Below, one piece after another: positions 6,529 to 13,600 of a DNA stretch of 16,159 nt. Under the pieces are notes generated by a model that was not told the DNA's origin, made no database searches, and saw only the letters and a program-made list of their open reading frames with translations. Source of the stretch: Clostridiaceae bacterium. Its GTDB lineage: Bacteria > Bacillota > Clostridia > Oscillospirales > Acutalibacteraceae. The stretch spans positions 1 to 16,159 of the forward strand of contig CAJGCL010000038.1 of assembly GCA_904501675.1 (NCBI GenBank), read 5' to 3'. The stretch's first letter is position 1. Every line of letters begins with the position of its first letter. A program made the position numbers and the translations under genes.

Positions 6529-6584
6529 AATATCACCTTTTCAGCTATTAGCTACTTGCTACTTGCTATTTGCTACTTGCTACT
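6529..6584 (-). repeat. Leader copy 2: RBS plus heptad array, before four-helix-bundle gene
   Basis: The plus strand reads AATATCACCTTTTCAGCTATT and then six 7-base units from 6543 to 6584 (AGCTATT, AGCTACT, TGCTACT, TGCTATT, TGCTACT, TGCTACT). The first part matches copy 1 (6130-6149) apart from one extra T. The stop codon of the HPr-kinase-like gene (6580-6582) is supplied by the last unit. Confidence 0.85.
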
Positions 6585-7272
6585 CTACCATTCCCTTTAC
6601 TGCTGTCATAACCGCTTCTTTTGACATATCGCATGTCATCTGATAAACAGGAACTTTCGTTAAAATTATATTAAGTGTTTCCAGCATTTTGTTCATAAGA
6701 GATTTGTCTCTGGGACGTACAGTCTGGTCCAGAAAAGGCTTCAAAGCGGCAAAACCGGGTATGCGCTTTATTTTGTTTTCTCCCCTACCCAAAAAGCAGA
6801 TTGCTCCTATAGGCACACCTTCGTTTATGTTTTCGTCGGTTTTACCGCTCCAAGGAGTACCAAAAGCGTAAGGCACACCATCGATTATACGTATCGCAGG
6901 CTTATCATCGTTTATAATCCGGCATCCCTCAAGATATTTGAGCCACAAATGTGTGTGGGTTGACTTACCTGTTCCGCTTGGCGCAGAAAAAAGGTACGCC
7001 TTACCCTTATACTCAATACATGAGGAATGGAGCATAAGTCCATCGAAAAGAGCCAATTGTTCATAAAAGAATGAGCCACTATAAAGATATTCACACTCAT
7101 CAAAGGAAAGGTGCTTATATTCCTCATTCCTGTCTTTATAATATTGCTCGGACACAATAGAAACAATATCAGCATCCTTTTCGCCATTATAAATATATGC
7201 GCCAATACGGTCTGCTAATAATTGCCCTTTAATATCAATTTCAAAAATTAAATCAGTAATTTTAAGTTTCAT
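6580..7272 (-). CDS. HPr kinase-like P-loop protein (stand-alone kinase domain)
   Basis: This 230-aa protein resembles the C-terminal catalytic half of HPr kinase/phosphorylase, without that enzyme's N-terminal domain. Seen in order: LHSSCIEYKGKAYLFSAPSG, with Walker A A97-P-S-G-T-G-K103-S104; the INDD motif (N121-D123); and GTPWSGK (138-144). Such truncated HprK-like proteins are known in some RiPP clusters; for example, lasso-peptide kinases phosphorylate a serine of the precursor. No PTS or HPr gene is nearby. It lies downstream of two leader-peptide-like genes, which makes them candidate substrates (inference). AGGAT 7 bases before ATG (7270-7272) supports the start. The stop codon TAG lies within the heptad array, so the native 3' end may have been altered by the cassette. 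Confidence 0.8.
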   Translation of the reverse strand: MKLKITDLIFEIDIKGQLLADRIGAYIYNGEKDADIVSIVSEQYYKDRNEEYKHLSFDECEYLYSGSFFYEQLALFDGLMLHSSCIEYKGKAYLFSAPSGTGKSTHTHLWLKYLEGCRIINDDKPAIRIIDGVPYAFGTPWSGKTDENINEGVPIGAICFLGRGENKIKRIPGFAALKPFLDQTVRPRDKSLMNKMLETLNIILTKVPVYQMTCDMSKEAVMTAVKGMVE

Positions 7273-7336
7273 ATTTTTATCCTATAATATTTATTTAAGA
7301 ACTCCTTTTTTCTTCAACTCTTCAAAATAACTTTTT

Positions 7337-7367
7337 CATCCCTGTTCGGCTTTGCCGAATAGGGATG
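7337..7367. repeat. GC-rich hairpin, REP-like
   Basis: CATCCCTGTTCGGC (7337-7350) pairs with GCCGAATAGGGATG (7354-7367) around TTT, with a single G-T. Neither side is followed by a T-run, so it is not a classical terminator. It stands about 65 bases upstream of the HPr-kinase-like gene. Confidence 0.6.
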
Positions 7368-7535
7368 TAAAGGCTTCGCTAATTTTCGTACTTAATTATA
7401 TATACAATAATAAATAATACACATAATTAAATTCAAAAATTTCATAAAGAACAACTTTTCTGCAAAACACAAACCTTTTGAAAGCGTTGTTTCAACGGAA
7501 TTCTTGACTCTTGATTCTTAATTTAAATAGACACA

Positions 7536-7575
7536 TCAACCCGAGGGTTACCCCTCGGGTTGAGAGTTTTTGTCA
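7536..7575 (+). terminator. Hairpin with T-tract, plus orientation
   Basis: TCAACCCGAGGG (7536-7547) and CCCTCGGGTTGA (7552-7563) form a perfect 12-bp stem with a 4-base loop. GAGAGTTTTTGT follows on the plus strand. On the minus strand the following bases are TGTGTCTATTT, a weaker tract, yet the only known transcript reaching it is the minus-strand peptide operon. Confidence 0.5.
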
Positions 7576-7593
7576 TCATAAGACGTCTCACAA

Positions 7594-7626
7594 TACTGCC
7601 CTGCTGCGCAGGGCAGTACCGTTTTT
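7594..7626 (+). terminator. Second hairpin with T-tract, plus orientation
   Basis: TACTGCCCTGC (7594-7604) and GCAGGGCAGTA (7608-7618) form a perfect 11-bp stem with a 3-base loop, then CCGTTTTT on the plus strand. Read from the minus strand it lies 40 bases past the 34-aa peptide gene and is followed by TTGTGAG only. Confidence 0.5.
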
Positions 7627-7657
7627 AATTAAATTGGCAATTCACCAATCGGGCTAA

Positions 7658-7762
7658 TTAATACCAGCCTGTGTAAATGTCACCCTCAGTAAGGGAAATT
7701 GTGAGTACATCTTCGAGCTCGAATTCCATGATTTCGAGCTCTGGGGTTGTGTATTTTTCCAT
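7658..7762 (-). CDS. 34-aa leader-type peptide (candidate RiPP precursor)
   Basis: This very short gene encodes 34 residues that can be read as a leader, Y-T-T-P-E-L-E-I-M-EFELEDVLT, and a short tail, ISLTEGDIYTGWY. AGGAG lies 11 bases before ATG (7760-7762). The leader matches that of the neighbouring 65-aa peptide at 14 of 20 positions from the shared Tyr, while the C-termini share nothing. FELE resembles the FNLD box that class I lanthipeptide leaders use to bind their enzymes. No signal peptide or membrane helix is present. The function is unknown; a modified peptide or signalling peptide is an inference from architecture. It is the last gene of the operon. Confidence 0.75.
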   Translation of the reverse strand: MEKYTTPELEIMEFELEDVLTISLTEGDIYTGWY

Positions 7763-7801
7763 TATAAAAAATACTCCTTTCAGAATAGTAAAATATTTAA
7801 T

Positions 7802-7999
7802 TTACTTGAAAAAGTCGCCGAAGTCTACAACAATATCTGCGCTACCGTTACCGCCAACCTGAACGCCACCTGAGGTGGTGCCGGGAAGAGTGGTAGGGGG
7901 AGCAGAAGTTGTGTGAACAACTGCTGAAGATGTTAAAACATCTTCAAGCTCAAATTCAATTATATTGAGCTGCGGTTTTTCATATAGTCTCGAAATCAT
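7802..7999 (-). CDS. 65-aa leader-type peptide (candidate RiPP precursor)
   Basis: The N-terminal 24 residues carry the shared segment YEKPQLNIIEFELEDVLTSS. The rest is a low-complexity Ser/Thr/Pro/Gly stretch, with 10 Ser or Thr from TSSAVV through TTSGG (residues 23-44), two Gly-Gly sites, and an acidic/aromatic end (DIVVDFGDFFK). The start ATG (7997-7999) directly abuts the TAA of the upstream exported protein gene. There is only a weak AGAAG before it, so translation is probably coupled. The Ser/Thr-rich part offers many sites for phosphorylation or dehydration. No family can be named from the sequence alone. An ordinary short unstructured protein remains possible. Confidence 0.8.
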   Translation of the reverse strand: MISRLYEKPQLNIIEFELEDVLTSSAVVHTTSAPPTTLPGTTSGGVQVGGNGSADIVVDFGDFFK

Positions 8000-9100
8000 T
8001 TAATTATTAACTTCTGCTATAGTAGAAACATCAAAGCTTATTGTTTCTACTGTGTATGTTTCGTTGTCGTTTGTTGCAACAGATGGTGTAATTTGAATCT
8101 TAGCGTCAGCGCCAACATCGTGCATAATTACTCTGAAGCCGTATTCGCCTGAACCAAGGTCATATACATACTTAATTTCGTCAGGAGTAATAGTAAGAGC
8201 TTCACCATCAGCTCTAGTACCTGTTACAGTAGCACCGATAGATTCAATATTCTTTGAATAACCTGCCTTGTTTTTATCTTCTTCCGGAGTTACGAACTCA
8301 GGATCAATGTTCTTGAATGCGAAGAATGCAGCAACTGTATATGTGTTATCACCATTTGAATGCTTAAGAGGAGCTGAAAGCTTGTAAACATCATATGATG
8401 GTGCTTTTGCATATGCAACAGCTTCATCCATTACAATACTACCTGCTCCATATGGAACCGACTTTCCAGCAGTGACATCGTAATACTGTACCTTAGTAGT
8501 AGTACCAACTGTACCTACAGGAATACCAAAACTGTCATCTGCAGTAACTTCTCTTGTTGTTTTAAACTTAATTGTATAGAAAACATGATCTCCCTCTACA
8601 ATTGGATAACCAGTTTTAGCACCATATGTGCCACTTGGTACATATGTTGGAACAGTAAGAATAGCATCATCCCAAGTAGATGCAACTGCATAGTCAGAAT
8701 GTGTATCCTTAATTGTTTTTAAAATATTAGTCTGCTGAGTTGGTGAATCGTTAACCGTAAAGTCAGTTTTGAAAACTTCTGTATACTGGTCACCAATAAT
8801 AAGTGCATCAATACCACAAGATGAAGTAGTATTAGCATTTACTGAATCAACTGTAAATGCATCTGTAAATGCTATACAAATATTTCCTAATGAATGTCTG
8901 TATGTGCTATAATCAAGTGTGCTTGGGAAAGTATACTGAACATGAAGAAGTACTTCTTCACCAGCACCCATACCTACCTCAGCAGTGGTAGTAAGTTTAA
9001 GACCTACCTGGCCTTCTGAAATAGCCGCACTTGATGAAATCGAAAACATTGAAAACAACATTATCGCTACAAGTGCTAAGCTTAAAATTTTCTTAGACAT
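8000..9100 (-). CDS. Secreted protein, probable cohesin-like beta-sandwich, no dockerin
   Basis: This is a 366-aa exported protein. A signal peptide is clear (MSKKILSLALVAIMLFSMFS, likely cut after SSSAA near residue 26). The mature part is rich in beta strands and has no cysteine knots or catalytic motifs I recognise. VGLKLTTTAEVGMGAGEEVLLHVQYT at its start and VFYTIKFKTTREVTADDSFGI further on resemble the strand pattern of cohesin-type domains; this assignment is weak. A second beta domain (about 250-366) ends the protein with no anchor or dockerin. GGAGG lies 10 bases before ATG. The gene is 21 bases downstream of the dockerin protein and abuts the 65-aa peptide gene (TAAATG). Confidence 0.8.
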   Translation of the reverse strand: MSKKILSLALVAIMLFSMFSISSSAAISEGQVGLKLTTTAEVGMGAGEEVLLHVQYTFPSTLDYSTYRHSLGNICIAFTDAFTVDSVNANTTSSCGIDALIIGDQYTEVFKTDFTVNDSPTQQTNILKTIKDTHSDYAVASTWDDAILTVPTYVPSGTYGAKTGYPIVEGDHVFYTIKFKTTREVTADDSFGIPVGTVGTTTKVQYYDVTAGKSVPYGAGSIVMDEAVAYAKAPSYDVYKLSAPLKHSNGDNTYTVAAFFAFKNIDPEFVTPEEDKNKAGYSKNIESIGATVTGTRADGEALTITPDEIKYVYDLGSGEYGFRVIMHDVGADAKIQITPSVATNDNETYTVETISFDVSTIAEVNN

Positions 9101-9121
9101 TTTCTAATTGCCTCCTATAAT

Positions 9122-10300
9122 TTAAAAGGGTAAACGTGTAATAATTTCTCTCTGTGAAAGATAACTTTCAGCACTTGGGTATACCCAACCTGCTGATGAT
9201 TCAATCTCGCTCACGTCAAGTGCACTAGCTTCGCCACATCCATCAACATCGCCGGCAAAATCTTGATAATAATATCTCATTCTACCCTCTTCTGTATCAG
9301 TGTGAACCCAACCAGCATGCCACTCTACTTCACTAACATCAAGAGAAGTAACCTCACCATCACCGTCAACATCACCAAATATGATAAGTACGTATTCAGC
9401 AACTACATTTTCATTGTCGTCAATAACCTGTACCATTGCGCCTGTACCATTCTCTGAACCATATGGACTTGGAACAATTTCCATTTCACCGTCACCAACT
9501 ACCTCGAAAACATCTCCAACAGTTTCATAGAGGAAAGGCTCAACACCATAAACATAGCCATCGCACTCTGTACCCTCTACTGCATCAATAACTGTTCTTG
9601 TTGTATCAATAACACCGATTGTGCCTTCTTTTACTACAAGCTCTGGTGGAGTTGCAACGCTACCGATTGTTACAGTATTTGTTGTAGGTGTAACTGTCTG
9701 ACCAACGATAGGGGTACCTGTAACAACGTTACCGTCGCTCATACGAGCAGCGAAGAGTGTACCGCCTGTGCTGTTAGCAGTTTTTGCATCAGCAACGTCA
9801 ATAGCGAGAGTTGCAGCTGCATTAGTTGATGTGTATTCAAGAGTTGCAATAACAGTTTCAGATGAAAGGTCAAGACCGCTAACAGCGTCTGTTTCTTTAG
9901 CTGGTTTAGGGAAAATAATAACAATATCTTCCTCTTCCTCAGCATCGAAATCTGCAATAGATGTAACACCCTGAGTGCCCCAAACATCTATTACAGCCTT
10001 TGATAATGTAACATCTGTAAGCTCAAGAGTACCTGATTTAACTTTTTTGTCAACCTTGAACTGAATAGGACCTACTAAATATGTTAAGCCTTCAGCTGCA
10101 GTAGCTGTAAGTTTAACATCGACGGAATAAGTGGTGCCGTCGCCGTTAGGAACAGGCTCGCCAAGAGCCCAAGTCTGTGTGTAGTTAGGTGCACTTTTTT
10201 CATCTTCATAGCCGAGGCCGCCAACAGCGAAACCAACAACTGCGAAGCAAGAAATTGCAAGAGCAAGTGCAAGAACTACGCTAAGTAACTTCTTAGACAT
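9122..10300 (-). CDS. Secreted protein with cohesin-like domain and C-terminal dockerin
   Basis: This is a 392-aa exported protein. It has a signal peptide (1-25, likely cut after GFA) and an N-terminal beta domain (about 40-215) with cohesin-like strands, including IQFKVD, VIIFPKP and ETVIATLEYTS. A linker module follows (about 236-307; YGVEPFLYET..., GTGAMVQVID), like those preceding dockerins in Ruminococcaceae proteins. A type I-like dockerin is at about 309-373. Its two Ca-binding repeats are near-identical: DVDGDGEVTSLDVSEVE and DVDGCGEASALDVSEIE. The second has Cys (C355) where Asp or Asn usually binds calcium. Dockerins bind cohesins, so it probably joins a surface or secreted complex. 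AGGAGG lies 7 bases before ATG. It is the first gene of the peptide-containing operon. Confidence 0.88.
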   Translation of the reverse strand: MSKKLLSVVLALALAISCFAVVGFAVGGLGYEDEKSAPNYTQTWALGEPVPNGDGTTYSVDVKLTATAAEGLTYLVGPIQFKVDKKVKSGTLELTDVTLSKAVIDVWGTQGVTSIADFDAEEEEDIVIIFPKPAKETDAVSGLDLSSETVIATLEYTSTNAAATLAIDVADAKTANSTGGTLFAARMSDGNVVTGTPIVGQTVTPTTNTVTIGSVATPPELVVKEGTIGVIDTTRTVIDAVEGTECDGYVYGVEPFLYETVGDVFEVVGDGEMEIVPSPYGSENGTGAMVQVIDDNENVVAEYVLIIFGDVDGDGEVTSLDVSEVEWHAGWVHTDTEEGRMRYYYQDFAGDVDGCGEASALDVSEIESSAGWVYPSAESYLSQREIITRLPF

Positions 10301-10402
10301 TTGTTTGCCTCCTTGTTTTATTTTTCATTTCTTTCCAAATATGGCTTACGCCACAACCGCTTAAATTGGAATCCAAATATAAACAGGTAATACCTTTTAC
10401 GG

Positions 10403-10420
10403 AACGGTCAGTACCCATTC
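10403..10420. repeat. Second copy of the 4874-4891 REP-like motif
   Basis: AACGGTCAGTACCCATTC matches AACGGTCAGTGCCCGTTC at 16 of 18 positions. It lies in the roughly 140-base 5' leader of the dockerin/peptide operon. The partner hairpin arm seen at 4923-4949 is absent here. Confidence 0.5.
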
Positions 10421-10431
10421 ACTTCCTGCGC

Positions 10432-10590
10432 CTATTATATACTATTATAATATATAGCAATCTGCGCTTTATTTCAATGGTAAATTTTACCTTTTATCCT
10501 TGCCCGATAGTCGCCTACCGGGCAAGGCTTATATTAAGAAACAATCAATTTAAGGGATTTTGTTATATATACTATATTATATATAGCTTA
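10432..10590. repeat. Pair of AT-rich palindromic segments flanking a GC hairpin
   Basis: Bases 10432-10460 and 10561-10590 are near-copies (TTATATACTAT...ATATATAGC with small gaps). Between them sits a hairpin, CCTTGCCCG (10498-10506) with CGGGCAAGG (10519-10527). The first AT copy contains the -10 of the operon promoter; the second contains a TATAAT with only a weak TTCTAA -35. The hairpin may end the transcript of the giant dockerin gene, though it lacks a T-run. Confidence 0.45.
10449..10477 (-). promoter_or_regulatory. Sigma-A promoter of the dockerin/peptide operon
   Basis: On the minus strand, TTGAAA (10477-10472) and TATATT (10454-10449) are separated by exactly 17 bases. Transcription would start near 10442, leaving a roughly 140-base leader before the ATG at 10300. 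The leader holds partial inverted repeats (TTCCAA with TTGGAA), but no riboswitch class I recognise. Confidence 0.7.
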
Positions 10591-10621
10591 TAAAACCGTT
10601 AGAAAATAATTGTGTTATAAC

Positions 10622-13600
10622 TTAAGAGGCTTTTCTGCCTACTGCCAAGTTAACGATTGCGCCGTAGTCATCACCATCAACTGCACCGTTCTTAGCTATA
10701 TCACCAGCAAGGAAGTAGCAACCTTCAAGCTCGCCCTTTTCTGCTGAAATAAGTGCAGCGTAAGCAGCGTCAAGACCATCTACTACACCGTCGCCGTTAA
10801 TATCACCGTCAACAACAATCTTAACTGTTGCAACAGGAAGCTTAACGTCATTAACTGTTGTGTAGAATGTTACTGTTGAGTTTGTACCAGCGAAGCCCTT
10901 GAATTCTTTCTGGCCTACATAAGAAACAGCAAAGTTAACGTCATTAGAAACAACAACTTCAGTAACATTCAAGTTTTCTGCCTCAACCTTGAAGTAGCTC
11001 TTAACGTTTGTCTCATCCTGCTTTGCAGCAATGTGAGAAACAAGAGCTGTTACTGATGTATCTTTGCCATCGTTTGCATCCTCGTCTTTAACGAGAGTTT
11101 CTCTCTCAACGAGTTTATTTGCTTTAACATCTGTAACTGCAAGATCTTTAAATGTAAGTCTTGCAAGAGCTTCTTTAAGAACCCAAGCTGCGTCATTAAC
11201 CTTATTCTGGTCATCCTTACCGTATGCTGCTGCAACTGTATCGTAAGCTGAACCAGGGAAGAGGTTTACATCATAACCATCAACGCTTGTAATCTTATCC
11301 ATACCGAGTTCTGCAAGAACCATACCGATAACCTTATTGATTGGCATGCCTTCAACCTTTGACTCATAGAGACCTGGGTTTGCAAGAACGAACTCTGCCT
11401 GTGCAATAAGTGCATTAAGTTCTGCATAGTCAGCAGCATCCCCGACCTTAACAAGGTTCTTACGCTGTACGCAAAGCTGGTACTTAGCGTCGAATACCTG
11501 TTTCTGTGAACCGCAATTCTGAGCAGCAACAGCATCGTCGTATGCTTTCTTGTAGTTCTTCCAAGAACCATCTGTGTATGTGATTCCCTTAGCACCATTT
11601 GTAATACCAATCATATTCTGAGCTGATGTGATTTCGTCATTAAGCTGAGTGTAAATAATGCCACAATCTCTTGTAAGAAGACGTTCTTCTGTAATCTTGA
11701 GATAGTTCTCAGCCATAGCAACGTCGAGCATTGTTACGTTTGCGAACTCTTTCTTTTTATTGTCGAGCCATAATTTCTTTTCTTCAAGTTCTTCTTCTGT
11801 GAAGTCTTCAAGAAGAGCATTAAGGTAATCATAGTACTTGTGCTGATCAATAGTCTCACCAGCATGCTCACCATACTTAACAGTATGCTGCTTAATAAGA
11901 GCATAGAAATCGTTCATTTCCATCCAGTTGTAACCGAAGTACTTGCTGATTTCTGCAAGTGTTGGCTGAGCGTCTTTTCTAAGGTCGATGTACCACTGTG
12001 CGTCGCTACGAGCGTCGTTGAACTTGTTGTGTCTGTACATCTTATAGTCAGTGTGGTTATATTTGTCTGTTGTACGAGCCTGAGCTGCTCTGAGAGCATC
12101 TTCCATCTCGTCGATTTCACCGGCAACTGATGTTGCTTTAACAGGACAACGATCAAGGTCATTAACTGCTACCTGAAGTCTGTCATACTGTGCTTTGAAG
12201 TCATATCTGGAAGCGTCGTTCCACTCCGGATAACCAACTTTAAGTGCTTCAGCAAATGCATTGTAGTATTCTGTCCAAGCTTCATTACATTTAATTACTG
12301 TTACGCCATCAGCGTTAGTGTCGAAGTTTGTTTCCCTGAGAACTTCCTTACCATCTACTGTTTCGTTTTCATTCTTAAGAGCAGTGTCCATAACAACAGT
12401 TGCGGTTGTATCGTAGTCAGCCATTTTCCTCATTTTAGCTGCTTCATCATGAACGAGAGAATAAAGTTTATCTCTGTAAAGGTCATCATAGAATCTCAAG
12501 CTGAAGTCATTTGAAGAAATCTTTTCGTCGCCTTTAATAGTAGCATTAAATGTCCATGAAAGCTGAACACCGTCTGCGCTATTTACTGAAGCAAAAGGAA
12601 CTGCAGCTTCGAAAGCTTCCTGTGTTGTTGGAGCAGAACCGCTAACAGTAAGGTTCATGCTATTCTTCCAATTTGCAGTATATGTCTGGAATATCTTAAG
12701 AGGGATACTACCATAGGAAATATTTTCATTGGTTTCATCTGAAGTTACAGATGATGGCTTGAAGCCATTCTTTTCTGTTCCGTCAATGTTGAAAACTAAC
12801 ACCATTGTTGGGTTACCCTTCTCTGTACCTGTACTGTCGAATGTAACAGGAGCAAAGTTCGCAAGGAAATTAGCTGCATTGCTATATGGAACATATGTGG
12901 TGTTCTGAACGGTAATTGTACATGAACCATTCTGACCGTCTGTGAGAAGACCGTCTGTCAGTCTGTTACCGCTTACAGTCTCGTTTTCGTCTGCAGGATA
13001 TCTGCTGAACCATACATAAGATTCATCTGTGAATACCAATGTGTTGCCAGCGTCATCTGTAACTTTCTGGCCTCCTTCAAGGTAAACAACATAACTGATT
13101 TTAACTATCTGAACAACACCTTCTTCAGGGATTGCAGACTTAGCACCAACTGCTGTACCGTCAGGTTTTGTTGTAGCACCAACACGGAAGGTGAATGAAG
13201 AGGCTTTACCGTAGTCGGCAACTGTTGTTGTATCAACAATTACGTCATGAATGTAATCGGATTCACTACCATCGTAATCAGTAAATTCAACTCCGGTAAG
13301 CTGAATCTTATACTGTTCGTCCTTACCTTCAGTACCGTTTGCTAACTTATAGTGTCTCCAAACACCTACTGATTCGTTACTTACATTAACTGTAATCGGA
13401 TCTTCATATGAATCCCATTCTGATGGATTACCGTTACAGTCTGTTTTTGTTACAACGTAATTATAGGTTGTACCGTTTTCGTTAATAGCACGGAAGATAC
13501 CCAAGTCATTTTCAGGTCTCTTGAATTCCTGCTCGCCGCCCCATGACTTGATAAGCTTAGCTATAACAGGAGCTGCATTGATAAGGATTGAGTCTTTTCT

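Larger units (their letters stand above)
7273..7657. other. 385-base gap with three GC-rich hairpins
   Basis: No gene is supported here. Contents from left to right: the ribosome binding site of the HPr-kinase-like gene; a possible 14-codon C-terminal remnant (7291-7335, minus); a hairpin at 7337-7367; an AT-rich stretch with a TATAAT but no clear -35; a TTGAAA/TTTCAA inverted repeat near 7478; and two strong hairpins at 7536-7563 and 7594-7618 just after the peptide genes. Confidence 0.6.

Noticed and set aside
6543..6584. CRISPR-like array of short repeats
   Set aside because: The units are 7 bases long and contiguous with no spacers, and no cas genes are present.
7388..7450. A 17-codon minus-strand ORF starting MKFLNLIMC
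   Set aside because: It has no convincing ribosome binding site, is very AT-rich and hydrophobic by base composition alone, and shows no conservation evidence.
10301..10442. Riboswitch in the long 5' leader of the dockerin/peptide operon
   Set aside because: I compared it mentally with c-di-GMP-I and other common classes; GGTACTGACC-type fragments are present but no conserved core or pairing scheme could be assembled.
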